The notes under the pieces: generated by a model
Seen by the model: only the letters and a program-made list of their open reading frames with translations
Told to the model about the DNA's origin: nothing
Databases searched by the model: none
Position numbers and translations under genes: made by a program
Assembly: GCA_036924085.1 (NCBI GenBank)
Contig: JAVGWX010000005.1
Location: forward strand, 99,777,672 to 99,841,671
Reading direction: 5' to 3'
From: Ariolimax columbianus
Taxonomy: Eukaryota > Mollusca > Gastropoda > Stylommatophora > Arionidae
Length of the DNA stretch: 64,000 nucleotides
Shown: positions 22,486 to 34,394 of the stretch, piece after piece
Layout: every line of letters begins with the position of its first letter
How positions within the stretch are numbered: the stretch's first letter is position 1

Positions 22486-22625
22486 CACCCAGTTTTTCTA
22501 TTAAACATATAACGGAAAATTAAACATGTACATGGTATATTAAACAAGTGCACGGTTAATGAAACTTGTACACGGGTTATCACATTTGTACACAATTCTA
22601 TCGATATGTAAACAAAACATACCTA
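22486..22625. repeat. Degenerate ~22-bp array (right part)
   Basis: Continuation of the 21643 array: TTAAACATGTACATGG, AAACTTGTACACGGG and similar words. Confidence 0.65.
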
Positions 22626-23136
22626 CATGGCAGGCTAACTTCGGCTAAGTTTCTCACATGTCTCGCTCCCTTGTACCGACCGTGCCTTTTGTCCATTACC
22701 CCGATAAAGATTGTTGCCTTATGAAGAATGTTTGGTCGTAAGGTAAGTTCACGCATATTTATTTCGTAATTTGTCGCTATTGCATTAATTTCAGACCAGT
22801 GAAAATAAACAGAAGCTGCATGCGATCTGTTCAAACCAGTCAAAATCAGATGCTGCATAATATCAGTTCAGAACTATAAAATAAATACATAAAATGTTGT
22901 CCTACAGTTGTTTCCTTCCCAATGTAAAATAGCAGGGAACGGAAAATCTAATGTTTAGTCTAGAACTGCTAGAAGACTGGGGAAATCCTGTCACACACTG
23001 CCATATCATGACAGAAACATCTTCATAAACTGTTTGATATTTCCAAGTGGATGGAGGAATAAATAAGGAAATACAATCTGACGCAATCCACCAGCTTTCT
23101 GCATACAAAAGACACGTTACAATCTGTTGTCTAAGA
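22626..23136. other. Unassigned intron 6 sequence
   Basis: Unique, AT-rich; nothing recognised. Confidence 0.4.
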
Positions 23137-23285
23137 ATGGGTCACTGCAGATCTTATGACATTTCTATCGTCTCACACAAGTTAAAGCCTATATGGGACT
23201 GACATATATACCATCACTGCAGATCTTATGACATCTCTATCGTCTCACACAAGTTGATGTCCATGTGGGACTGGCATTTAGACTC
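23137..23285. repeat. Tandem duplication of about 75 bp
   Basis: TCACTGCAGATCTTATGACA followed by TCTATCGTCTCACACAAGTT occurs twice, starting near 23140 and 23213. Confidence 0.9.
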
Positions 23286-23634
23286 GTGAACATGAAATTA
23301 CTGCCCAGCCTATTTGCTTTAATATGCGGGATACCTGTTTACAGGAAAGGCTACGGGAGGAAACCACTGATGAAAAATCGGCATCATGCACTATCTCTAA
23401 TCGTCTCGATAATGTCTTGTCACTATCCAAAGATAACTCAGGACAAGAGAGTGAGGTTAACATTTTGCGCAAAAAAAAATCACTTTAATCCAAATCACCA
23501 CGCAAGTCACCAATTTCAGCGGACAGGTCAGCTGGAAAAGATTGTCCACACGGCTGAACAGAGTGAGTACTCTTCATCACACGTGATGGACGAACATCAC
23601 ATGACAATGGGACTGAGGCAGAAGCTGTGACACC

Positions 23635-24065
23635 ACACTGTGGGTCTGCAGATTTAGCATGACCTACAAAACATAGGATACCTTACAGACAATGGGCCTG
23701 CAGATTTAGCATGACCTACAAAACATTGGATACACCTTCCTGACGATGGGCCTGCAGATTTAGAATGACTAACAAAACATTGAATACCTTCCTGACGATG
23801 GGCCTGCAGATTTAGCATGACCTACAAAACATTGGATACCTTCCAGACGATGGGCCTGCAGATTTAGCATGACCTACAAAACATTGGATACCTTCCTGAC
23901 GATGGGCCTGCAGATTTAGCAAGACCTACAAAACATTGGATACCTTCCTGACGATGGGCCTGCAGATTTAGCATGACCTACAAAACATTGGATACCTTCC
24001 AGACGATGGGCCTGCAGATTTAGCATGACCTACAAAACATTGGATACCTTCCAGATTTAGCATGA
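23635..24065. repeat. 52-bp minisatellite, about 8 copies
   Basis: Unit with GATGGGCCTGCAGATTTAGC and ACCTACAAAACATTGGATAC; ends 150 bp upstream of exon 7. Confidence 0.95.
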
Positions 24066-24213
24066 CGTGAATTTATACGCAGAACAGCACATTATTCCTA
24101 TCTTATACTGACTTGTTGACGTGTTTTTATAATATGATCCTTCCGTTTGTTGGTTTTGTAACTGTATACACAGTAGTTACTATTTGTCAAAATGTACTAC
24201 ATTTTACTTGCAG

Positions 24214-24301
24214 GGTATTCGAGTCATTTCTTTGGCCTGGATAGTGATCGGCCATTGTTACACGTACGGGGGCATGCTGGATGAAAATAACCTAATTTTT
24301 G
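24214..24301 (+). CDS. NRF-6-like exon 7 (acyltransferase catalytic helix)
   Basis: Acceptor TTTTACTTGCAG, phase 0 in, GTGGGA donor at 24302, phase 1 out. Reads GIRVISLAWIVIGHCYTYGG and then MLDENN. Arg and His are separated by ten residues, the R-X10-H motif of acyltransferase-3 proteins, with the His thought to be catalytic and membrane-proximal. The donor is weaker than most here but gives the right phase. Confidence 0.92.
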
Positions 24302-25371
24302 GTGGGAATTTGCTCTCCCTCTCTTATTCTCTCTAATTTTCGATGAATGTTTCTTTTTTGATTTTAAATGAATTATTTTGATGTTTAATTTTTTTTTTTT
24401 GGTTTTTAATTCGTTATGCTCTTGTTCCTACTTTCTTACATCTGTTCCTACCCTATTCATTTTGTGTGTCTATTTGTGTATATCTTTGTGTTCAAATTGT
24501 CTTGCTTAGTTTCTTCGTTGTGTTATTGTGACAGTCTTACACTCTTCCGTATCACAGCTCTATTTTCTACGGCTCTGATCATGGAGACCAAATCAATAAT
24601 CAATATATATATAAGTAAGTATCATGTCCTTTACAGAATGTTGCTTCTTACAACCGCCATATGTTTGGCTGTTATAAGTTTCTTGGCAAGTATGTAGTAC
24701 GATAGGTTGCCATTACTTTCTGTATGTGGAGGAGCAATCCTTTCTGTATGTGGAGGAGCAATCGCCCGAGAAAAAAAATCACAGTGTCCATCAAACTGGC
24801 AACGGTGAAACCGAAGGTGGTGCGTTGGGATTGTGGAAACCGAGCGAGTTTTACTCTAGGCCACGCAGCCTATATATGAAGCAAATGTTTCCTGAACCCA
24901 ATCACAATACTAGTGAACTCTTTCAACAACAAACTCGCAAGTCGTGTGTACTGTCACTGACTTAAAACCAGGAGTCCCATGAATGTCGCACATATGTTAA
25001 CACATGGACTCATTTTCTTCAAGGTTGTGTATTCTGTCCTTCGGTCAATGGATTATGATTCTGCTGCCTTTGTCTCTTCTGTCTAACTAATCTGTTCTCA
25101 GACTTCTATAGCTGCTATCAGCCTGCACACCCGGATTGCTTCTATTTGCTTAATATGTTTCCAATTCTGGTTGACAGTGACTGCGATCGCTGCGTTACAT
25201 ATCCTGCAATATCGGCGCCAATAACTGCTTTAAGTACTGCTTTAGTAACTGCTTGTCTGCTCCGATTCTCTTAAACCTGCATTATAGGTCATCCTAACAA
25301 ATTCTTCAGATTATATTAAAGAGAGGAGACAAGACTTCGTGTCTTTGTAACACATTTTTATATTTCATCAG
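24302..25371. other. Intron 7
   Basis: AT-rich. A 25-bp direct duplication (CTTTCTGTATGTGGAGGAGC) sits at 24716-24766. No other feature seen. Confidence 0.5.
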
Positions 25372-25465
25372 AAAATCCTGTCCAACTAGTGGAGACATCA
25401 AGTCGTCTGTCGTTCCACGTTGTCGGGTCAGCACACCTGGCAGTTGATACCTTCATTGTGATCAG
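25372..25465 (+). CDS. NRF-6-like exon 8
   Basis: Acceptor TTTATATTTCATCAG, phase 1 in (G+AA = Glu), phase 2 out before GTGAAT. Reads ENPVQLVETSSRLSFHVVGS and AHLAVDTFIVI. VDTF is the conserved 'n...svDtFf.lsG' core of the family. Loop followed by the second acyltransferase helix. Confidence 0.9.
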
Positions 25466-25940
25466 GTGAATGATGCTGTCATCGACATCAGTATTATTAC
25501 TATAACAAGCATCATGATTATTATAACAAGTGTTATCATTAGTTTAACACGTATCATCATTATTATAACAAGTATCATGATTATTAAAACAAGTATCATC
25601 ATTATTATAATAAGTATCATCATTATTATAATGAGTACCATCATCATTATAATCACTGTAGCCATAATCATAATCATCATTATAACCATCAGTATTCCTA
25701 TTATTATAATGATCATTAGCAACATCATTATCACCATCATTTTAACCACATTATTATCACCATTACTACTATCATTATCATAGTTATTACCGCCATCATT
25801 ATTACCACCACTACCACCAACAACATCCCCATCATTGTCACGATCGTCATCACCAGATTCCGTAATCATCATCACACTCATCATTGTTATTATCACCATC
25901 GACATCATTAGTATCATCACCACTATTATCGCTGCTGCAA
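25466..25940. repeat. ATTATTATAACAAGTATCATC-type array, starts close to the exon 8 donor
   Basis: Degenerate 18-21 bp units with ATCATTATTATAACAAGT; the second half is ATCACCATT-rich. Begins within some 20 bp of the donor. Confidence 0.85.
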
Positions 25941-26496
25941 TCAAAAACCAAAGTTGAGATTAAGAGATTAAGCTTTCTGAGAATTTAATCCTCAACACAG
26001 ATGAAACTGCATCTAGGCTGACCTGTGTTTTGGGAGTTACGCATTTTATTATAAACCCTATAGGCTGGCACATCGTGCCTTCTAGTGAGACACTGAGCAG
26101 GTCCTCCACATGAAGTCAGAGGCTATATTAGACACACGCTCCTGGGAGGAGATGATTATAGACGAGAGAGCTTGAACTCCACTCCTGGCTATGACAACAT
26201 TTTGGAGCCAGTCTTTTCATGAACGCAGGCTGTATAGAGCCAGCCTCTGTGTAAAAGAGTTTTTAGAAAACTTGCTTCTTACCGCTACGATACAGTGCTC
26301 GATACGCTAAAGTCTACTCAACTGTAAACGGGTACCTGATTTACAGTTATGTAGAGCACGCCAGATAAGATCAGCCCACTTCAATAGAGTTGAGACGTCA
26401 TTTTTAAAAATGGTGTCATCATTCCTGACAGCACGAAACCACCGTTGTTAAACGGACACAATAACCAACTGTCACTCAACTTGTATCCCCACCCAG
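25941..26496. other. Rest of intron 8
   Basis: Unique sequence. Nothing recognised except the exon 9 acceptor (TTGTATCCCCACCCAG). Confidence 0.5.
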
Positions 26497-26592
26497 TGCT
26501 TGTCTGTCCATGCGCGCTACTCTGAAGATGCTGAGTGAGAACAAAACAGGAATTAAGTTCTGGTTTACTTTCTTCTTCCATCGTTTTTGGCG
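26497..26592 (+). CDS. NRF-6-like exon 9
   Basis: One base completes AG to Ser, then ACLSMRATLKMLSENKTGIK and FWFTFFFHRFWR, phase 2 out before GTAAGT. This is the 'fFlSGll.~y...k......yl.HRy.R' segment. The usual Ser-Gly is Ser-Ala here. The next exon completes CG to Arg and continues with LTPQYM. Confidence 0.9.
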
Positions 26593-26604
26593 GTAAGTCT
26601 TAAA

Positions 26605-27235
26605 GTCTGTCTTTACGTTTTTCTGTCTCTCTGTTTGTCGGTATATCTGTCTGTGTGTTTGTCAGTATATCTGTCTGTCTGTTTGTCCGTATATCTGTCT
26701 GTCTGTATCTATGTCGGTAAATCTCTCGGTCTGTGTCTCTATCAGTCTGTTTCTCTGTATCTATGTCGACCTGTCTCTCGGTCTGTCTGTATAATTGCCG
26801 TCTGACTGTCCGTCTCTCTGTGTGTTTGTTTCTTTACTTGCTCAAATGTCTTAGGCTACATCTGTCTGTTTCTTTGTCTGAATGTTTATTTCTCTTGTGT
26901 GTATTTATCGATGTTTGCTAACAGCTTTATCCCTTCAACGGAATCACAGGCAAGAACATTACGAGAACTCAGAAAACATACACACCAGACAAAAGAAATG
27001 AATTTGGATGTTTATCTGTCTGTCTATTTGTTTGTCTGTTCGCTCGGCTGTCTGTGGATGTCAGTCTGTCTCTCTGTTTCATTGTCTGTCTGTTTATCTC
27101 TTTGTCTATCTATACTTCTCTCTGTACACCTGTCTCTGTCTACTGGCCAATTTGTCTTTCTGTTCATCTGCAGATTTCTCTGTTTGTCTGTATGTATATC
27201 CGTCTGTCTGTCTTCGCCTTTCCCTTTCTCTTCCA
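26605..27235. repeat. CTGT-rich degenerate repeat
   Basis: (TCTGTCTG)n-type pyrimidine repeat in two blocks (26605-26890 and 27005-27230). Open frames in it are artefacts. Confidence 0.9.
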
Positions 27236-27309
27236 TACCACAAGAGTTAAAATGTGTCGGCTATGCACAAATAAATATCTACCAACAGTATGCTCTAATA
27301 AAGTAACTC

Positions 27310-27858
27310 CAAAAGTAAGGAAACAATATGAAAACGTGAGTCTAATCAATGAACAAAGCAGAGACAACAATAGGAAAACGTGAGCCTAGTCAATGAACAA
27401 AGCAGAGACAACAATAGGAAAACGTGAGCCTAGTCAATGAACAAAGCAGAGACAACAATAGGAAAACGTGAGGTTAGTCAATGAACAAAGCAGTGACGAC
27501 ATTAGGAACACGTGGGCCTAGTCAATGAACAACGCAGAGACAACAATATGAAAATGTGAGGCTAGTCGATGAACAAAGCAAAGACAACAATATTAAATGT
27601 GAGGCTAGTCAATGAACAAAGCAGAGACAACAATAGGAAAACGTGAGCCTAGTCAATGAACAAAGCAGAGACAACAATATGAAATGTGAGGCTAGTCGAT
27701 GAACAAAGCAGAGACAACAATATGAAAATGTGAGACTAGTCGATGAACAAAGCAGAGACAACAATATGAAAATGTGAGGCTTGTCGATGAACAAAGCAGA
27801 GACAACAATATGAAATGTGAGTCTAGTCAATGAACAAAGGAATGACAACAATAGGAAA
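27310..27858. repeat. 44-bp minisatellite
   Basis: About 12 units with AGTCAATGAACAAAGCAGAG and ACAACAATAGGAAAACGTGA; unit length 42-45 bp. Confidence 0.95.
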
Positions 27859-28528
27859 ATTCGAGGAAGTATGTTGTTCGAATTCGAAGTGTCTGTTATT
27901 TCACTTCCTTTTCTTTTGTCTGGTGTTTATGTTTCTATAAATCTGCACATACAACTTAGTAGATTATGTTTTCGGAAAAACCCACACGACTTTTCGAAGA
28001 CCCTACAACAAACCATAGAGCAAACCTAGCAAGCCACATAAATGGTCCGTACACACATTTGAACCAGCAACTAGAACTAAGTAATATGGAAAGGTGGAGT
28101 TTAAAGAAAATTAAATAATTGGCAAGAATTCTAAATCTCAGTGGCCACTGAGGATACTGGCTGAAGTACTAAGAAGAACTGGGATAGACATCGTGGAAAA
28201 CAAGCTCCAAGCTAGAGACACGATCGGTTTCTTTATAATGTCCCGAACAGACTTAATGGCCCCCAGAAGCTATAAAATAATTATTTGTAAGGTCTGTTCG
28301 AGGTACTCATAAATACTAACGGCAATTTTAACAGTGTATAAATTCAGTGAATTAGTGCACACTTTAAGATGCATGGAAATAGGGTAGGCTGATAATTTAC
28401 TAGGCAAAGAGAGAAAGGAATCAAAACATAATCTCAAGACATTGCAACATATGAAGAAATAGAGCAGTTGTTTACGTAAAAAAGGCATAGCACGCTGAGA
28501 AGAAAGTCTGGTACCTCTCACACGGAAA
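27859..28528. other. Unassigned intron 9 sequence
   Basis: Unique sequence without recognisable features; a short lysine-rich frame near 28090 could be an old transposon relic but gives no clear motif. Confidence 0.4.
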
Positions 28529-28529
28529 C

Positions 28530-29215
28530 GTGACCGCAGGGTAGGCCTTCAACGAGTTGACCTGACCCCATACACTTCACTACAACACAGTGTAGAACTC
28601 CAACCAGCTGGCCTGACTCTCATACACTCCACTATAACACAGGGTAGACTTCCAACCAGTTGGCCTGACTCCCATACATTCCACTACAACACAGGGTAGA
28701 CCTCCAACCAGTTGGCCTGACTCCCATACACTCCACTACAACACAGGGTAGACCTCCAACCAGTTGGCCTGACTCTCATACACTCCACTACAACACAGGG
28801 TAGACCTTCAACCAATTGACCTGACTCTCATACACTCCACTACAACACAGGGTAGACCTTCAACCAGTTGACCTGACTCTCATACACTCCACTACACCAC
28901 AGGGTAGACCTCCAACCAGTTGACCTGACTCTCATACACTACACTACAACACAGGGTAGATCTACAACCAGTTGACCTGACTGACATACACTCCACTACA
29001 ACACAGGGTAGATCTACAACCAGTTGACCTGACTGACATACACTCCACTACAACACAGGGTAGATCTACAACCAGTTGACCTGACTGACATACACTCCAC
29101 TACAACACAGGATAGACCTACAACCAGTTGACCTGACTCCCATACACTCCACTACAACACAGGGTAGATCTACAAAAAGTTGACCTGACTGACATACACT
29201 CCACTACAACATCCA
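28530..29215. repeat. 52-bp minisatellite, about 13 copies
   Basis: Unit with CACTCCACTACAACACAGGG and CAACCAGTTGACCTGACT. Confidence 0.97.
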
Positions 29216-29339
29216 TAATACGTCAGAATAAAAGCTTATATAACACGATAGAGATCGTTAGAGACGAGGTATGGGTTCGCAGCGGTACAACCCCCCGTTG
29301 AGGATTAGGTCAACAAGTAATCAAGTCAAAGTCTTGCAG

Positions 29340-30142
29340 CACCCCTACAGCTGTGTCCTACAGGCATAGCCCCCATTAATGTGAACTTCTACAGATGTGT
29401 CCTACAGGCATAGCCCCCATTAATGTGAACTTCTACAGATGTGTCCTACAGGCATAGCCCCCATTAATGTGAACTTCTACAGATGTGTCCTACAGGCATA
29501 GCCCCCATTAATGTGAACTTCTACAGATGTGTCCTACAGGCATAGCCCCCATTAATGTGAACTTCTACAGATGTGTCCTACAGGCATAGCCCCCATTAAT
29601 GTGAACTTCTACAGATGTGTCCTACAGGCATATTCCCCATTAATGTGAACTTCTACAGATGTGTCCTACAGGCATAGCCCCCATTAATGTGAACTTCTAC
29701 AGATGTGTCCTACAGGCATAGCCCCCATTAATGTGAACTTCTACAGATGTGTCCTACAGGCATAGCCCCCATTAATGTGAACTTCTACAGATGTGTCCTA
29801 CAGGCATATTCCCCATTAATGTGAACTTCTACAAATGTGTCCTACAGGCATAGCCCCCATTAATGTGAACTTCTACAGATGTGTCCTACAGGCATAGCCC
29901 CCATTAATGTGAACTTCTACAGATGTGTCCTACAGGCATATTCCTCATTAATGTGAACTTCTACAGCTGTGTCCTACAGGCATATTCCTCATTAATGTGA
30001 ACTTCTACAGCTGTGTCCTACAGGCATATTCCTCATTAATGTGAACTTCTACAGCTGTGTCCTACAGTCATAGCCCCCATTAATGTGAACTTCTACAGCT
30101 GTGTCCTACAGTCATAGCCCCCATTAATGTGAACTTCTACAG
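29340..30142. repeat. 44-bp minisatellite, left of LINE insertion
   Basis: About 18 units of GTGTCCTACAGGCATAGCCC plus CCATTAATGTGAACTTCTAC. The same array continues at 31082-31300. Confidence 0.97.
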
Positions 30143-31081
30143 TTGGTGTGAGACAGGGGTGTACACTCTCTCCAACTCTTTTCAATATATTCCTTGAGGG
30201 AATTATGAGTGAGACACTTGGAGGTCACGTTGGTACTGTCAAGATAGCGGCCCGAACGATTACCAACCTTCGTTTTGCAGATGATATCGACGGGTTGGCG
30301 GGTTCAAAAGCAGAACTCCAGGAATGGGTCAGAAGGCTCGATGAAACAGCTCTTGACTATGGTATGGAGATAAACGTTGGAAAGACACAATTAATGACCA
30401 ACAACGCAGAGGGCTTCAACAGCAAGATAAAAGCTAATGGTCAGGAACTCGAAGTAGTTGACCGTTTTAAATATCTTGGGTCGATTGTCAGTGATCAAGG
30501 ATCAAAATGTGAGGTGTTGGCCAGAATAGCACAGACAATAGCGGCGCTTGCACGGCTTAACAAAATCTGGCAAGATAAACGGTTAGCACTATACACGAAC
30601 ATCAGATTAATGCGTACATTAGTCCTGTCAATATTCCTCTATGCTTGTGAGACATGGACAGTTACAGCTGACCTTCAGCGAAGGATACAGGCCTTGGAGA
30701 TGAGATGTTTCCGAAGACTTTTAAACATCACGTACAACGATCAAGTTACAAAAGAGGAAATACGATATAGAATTATAACAGCAATAGGGCCTTTTGAAGA
30801 CATCTTGACAACTGTCAAAAGAAGAAAACTCGCTTGGTACGGTCACATATCGAGATCAAATGGTCTTGCAAATACGATCCTCCACGGAAAGGTGCAAGGC
30901 AGACGACGAAGAGGCCGTCCAAAAAAGAGGGGAAAACAACATACAAGAATGGACCAATCTACGACCAGAAGAGGCACAGGCAGCGGCTGCTGACAGATAA
31001 GAGTGGCGTGGTATTATGAGGATGTCTTCATGTGTGCCCCAACGACCTCACCGGTTACGGTATGACCTGACCTGACCTGAC
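30143..31081 (+). mobile_element. 5'-truncated LINE inserted in the 44-bp array
   Basis: Starts within the reverse transcriptase at GVRQGCTLSPTLFNIFLEGI, carries the catalytic box LRFADDIDGLAG, then FKYLGSIVSDQGSK, FLYACETWT, KRRKLAWYGHISRS. Ends in a GACCT tandem tail. Flanked by CTACAG at 30137-30142 and 31082-31087, a probable target duplication. The frame is open for 281 codons but shifts near 30930 and has a TAA in the last coding stretch, so not functional. Endonuclease part absent. Confidence 0.95.
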
Positions 31082-31300
31082 CTACAGCTGTGTTCTACAG
31101 TCATAGCCCCCATTAATGTGAACATCTACAGATGTGCCCTACAGTCATAGCCTCCCTAGATGTGAACCTCTACAGCTGTGCCCTACAGTCATATCCTCCC
31201 TAGATGTGAACCTCTACAGCTGTGCCCTACAGTCATAGCCTCCCTAGATGTGAGCCTCTACAGCTGTGTCCTACAGTCATAGGCCCCATTAATGTGAAAT
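31082..31300. repeat. 44-bp minisatellite, right of LINE insertion
   Basis: Continuation of the 29340 array, with more diverged units (CCTCCCTAGATGTGAACC type). Confidence 0.9.
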
Positions 31301-31348
31301 ATGTCCTCTTCCCCCCCCCCCTCCTTTCACGACGTTCGGCATCCTCAG

Positions 31349-31514
31349 GTTGACGCCCCAGTACATGGTGGTGCTGGTGGCCGGCATGACCTTGTACGAT
31401 CACGTGGTGCAGGGTCCACTCAAGTCTGACAACATGGAGGAGTTTGCAGAGTGTCGTCACAAGTGGTGGTCCCATCTGTTGTACATCAACAACTTATACC
31501 GGCCTGACATGAAG
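31349..31514 (+). CDS. NRF-6-like exon 10
   Basis: Acceptor after a C tract (GGCATCCTCAG), one base completes Arg, then LTPQYMVVLVAGMTLYDHVV and EECRHKWWSHLL-like segment (actual: ECRHKWWSHLLYINNLYRPD). Phase 0 out, donor GTTAGC at 31515. 'RLTP.Y' and 'C...WW..LLYINN' are family hallmarks: start of a membrane helix and a luminal loop. Confidence 0.95.
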
Positions 31515-32400
31515 GTTAGCGATCGGTGTCGTGGCGGTTGACAGCTTATACCAGTCCAACAAGTTAGGGGTCGGTGGGTGGGTGGGGACAGCTTATACCA
31601 GTCTAAAGATCTACGGGTCGGTGGGTGGGTGGTGACAGTTTATACCATGCTAAAAAGTTAGGGATCGGTGGGTGGGTGGTGACAGCTTATACCAGTCTAA
31701 CAAGTTAGGGGTCGGTGGGTGGTGGGTGGCAAGTTATACCAGTCTAACAAGTTAGGGGTCGGTGGGTGGTGGGTGGCAAGTTAAACCAGTCTAACAAGTT
31801 AGGGGTCGGTGGGTGGGTCGTGACAGCTTATACCAGTCTAACAAGTTAGGGGTCGGTGGGTGGATGGTGACAGTTTATATCAGTCTAACTATAATTTAGG
31901 GGTCGGTGGGTGGATGATGACAGTTTATATCAGTCTAACTATAAGTTAGGGGTCGGTGGGTGGATGGTGACAGTTTATATCAGTTAACAAGTTAGGGGTC
32001 GGTGGGTGGGTCGTGACAGCTTATACCAGTCTAACAAGTTAGGGATCGGTGGGTGGATGGTGACAGCTTATACCAGTCTAACAAGTTAGGGGTCGGTGGG
32101 TGCATGGTGACAGTTTATACCAGTCTAACTATAAGTTAGGGGTCGGTGGGTGCATGGTGACAGTTTATACCAGTCTAACTATAAGTTAGGGGTCGGTGGG
32201 TGGATGGTGACAGTTTATACCAGTCTAACTATAAGTTAGGGGTCGGTGGGTGGATGGTGACAGTTTATACCAGTCTAACTATAAGTTAGGGGTCGGTGGG
32301 TGGATGGTGACAGTTTATACCAGTCTAACTATAAGTTAGGGGTCGGTGGGTGGTGGGTGACAGATCATACCAGCTTAACTAGAAGGTTAGGGATCGGTAG
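31493..32400. repeat. 46-52 bp array whose first unit spans the exon 10 splice donor
   Basis: Units run CTTATACCAGTCTAAC, then AAGTTAGGGGTCGGTGGG, then a GGTG stretch and ACAG. CTTATACC occurs at 31493 (inside the exon), 31545, 31592 and on. The exon end CTTATACCGGCCTGACATG, AAG and donor GTTAGCGATCGGTG line up with the unit, so the array seems to be copied from this junction. Confidence 0.85.
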
Positions 32401-32604
32401 CGTGGCTGGCATGCCTGGGATAATGTCCTTGAGTTGCCTCAACAGTCAGTTATAGGAGATGAACCAAGAGATTCGAACATTTGCTAATCATGACAAATGG
32501 ACGGTGTTCCAAGTCCATTTCATTGCGCATTAGCTAACCCAGTTGTCAGTGGATGTCTGAGTTACAGTTGAGGTGCAAGGCAGTTAGGATGGAAACACAA
32601 TTTG

Positions 32605-32672
32605 AAATCGGTTCTGTTCAATTCCTAAGAATCGATTTCACTGCATTCAGGGTATACCCATAGGTGCTTAAT
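32605..32672 (-). mobile_element. 3' end relic of the RNase H LINE family
   Basis: CCTAAGAATCGATTTCACTG and GGGTATACCCATAGGTGCT match 50215-50262, the 3' end of the LINE at 50209-51699. Confidence 0.7.
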
Positions 32673-32674
32673 AG

Positions 32675-32905
32675 TCTCTCTCTCTCTCTCTTTGTCTGTC
32701 TCTCTCTCTGTTTGTGTCTTTCTCTGATTGTTCGTATATATCTCAATATCTGTCTGTTTGGATTCTCTCTGTTTTTCTCTATCTCTCTGTCTATCTCTTT
32801 ATTCATCTCTCTCTAAGTATGTGTCTCTCTCCTTCTGTATGTCTCTTTCTGTCTGTCTGTCTCTCCCTCTTTCTGTGTGTGTCTGTCTGTCTTTCTCTGT
32901 CTCTC

Positions 32906-32960
<55 letters not shown>
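32675..32960. repeat. (TC)n / CTGT microsatellite
   Basis: Pyrimidine-rich run ending in about 20 CT units (32910-32957). Confidence 0.97.
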
Positions 32961-33598
32961 TTAATTGTTTCCCATCTCACGCTAGCAACAAAGGAAACAC
33001 GAATACTGATTCGTTCATAACTAAAACATTGTAAATCATTTAATGCATAATCTAGTCATTCACTTCATTTATCTTCTAATCTAACGATGACTAAATTTTC
33101 TTATCAGAGGATTTTAGTATTTAACTAGTTGGAACCCATCTCTTTTCGAAGTCATTCCTTGTCCATATTCTACTTTACAATAGCAACAAAATACTAATTA
33201 ATATCTTTGGTCTTATGGTCCTTATCTCTGAGGGCGTGGCTGACCTCTGACAGACTGGCAGCTTCCGTCCGTCTAGTCTCCGCTTGTGTTTTGGGAATGT
33301 GTTCCTTTGAGTTTAGTCTACACCCCGTAGTTCCCTTGGGACGTGATCCCTGGTGTCTTTAACACCTTAATTTTGGTCACAGCGGTTCTGACCGAACCGC
33401 CTGACTAGTCTGACACGGACAGTTTTTCGAGACAGTTTACAAGATAGTTTTTTTTACCTTGGTGTCTTGGTCTAACATTTTTTAGGCCCTCTCGAATGAT
33501 TTCCACTTGGGTATCGCCAAGCTTTTGGCAAAATTTGATGCAACACCTATGCTCAATTCTGTCCGTCATTTCGTAGGGAATTAAAATCTAACGCGTGC
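32961..33598. other. Unassigned intron 10 sequence
   Basis: Nothing recognised. Confidence 0.4.
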
Positions 33599-33599
33599 T

Positions 33600-33838
33600 C
33601 ACCACACTCAACACTGAAAGGCTGACTGTCAGAGACTGACGGGTCTCACTACACTCAGCACTGAAAGGCTGACTGTCAGAGACTGACGGGTCTCACTACA
33701 CTCAACACTGTAAGGCTGACTGCCAGCGACTGACGGGTGCTCACTACACTCAACACTGAAAGGCTGACTGCCAGCGACTGACGGGTGCTCACTACACTCA
33801 ACACTGAAAGGCTGACTGTCAGCGACTGACACACTCTG
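33600..33838. repeat. 45-48 bp array, 5 copies
   Basis: Unit with CACTACACTCAACACTGAAA and GGCTGACTGTCAGCGACTGA. Confidence 0.95.
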
Positions 33839-33979
33839 CGGGCGGGAAACAATTACCGCAGGTGCATGACGGTCCGCTGTACCTCCACATAAATATAAAG
33901 GAATGGTGTATTTGTTTACAAATATTGGTTGTAGCATTGATATAAATATGTTCTGTTTAATGTTGATGTCTCTTGTCAG

Positions 33980-34059
33980 TGCATGACCTGGTCTTGGTAC
34001 ATGGCTGTAGACATGCAGCTTCATCTCATAGCCCCGATATTTATCTACACAGTACACAG
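33980..34059 (+). CDS. NRF-6-like exon 11
   Basis: Acceptor GTCTCTTGTCAG, phase 0 in, phase 2 out before GTTAGC. Reads CMTWSWYMAVDMQLHLIAPI and FIYTVH. 'Cm.w.WYla.DmQ' is one of the best conserved blocks in NRF-6-like proteins. Confidence 0.95.
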
Positions 34060-34394
34060 GTTAGCTTCTCTCTTATCATCTCTTGTACTCTCTCTTTGAC
34101 TCTCTCGACCTCGTTACCATCGTCTCTCTTACTTTCTCTCTGTCACCCTCTCTGCTCCTCCTCTCACTCACTCTTTCTTGGCTCTTACCTTCTTAATCTC
34201 TCATTCAATTCTTTATTCATCTTGCAACCTTGCTTTCTTATTTTCTGTATATAAAACTTATGAAGAAATGTTACTTTTTTGTGATTTTATGATGTCAGGA
34301 CGTTTGACTAGGGACATAAAGTTGTTGAGACCCAATATCTCCTATGTAGGTTGGTCTGCATGGCACATGATTGTGGTAGTATAATCACGACAAA
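34060..34394. other. Start of intron 11, CT-rich
   Basis: Pyrimidine-rich up to about 34200, otherwise unique. Nothing recognised. Confidence 0.4.
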
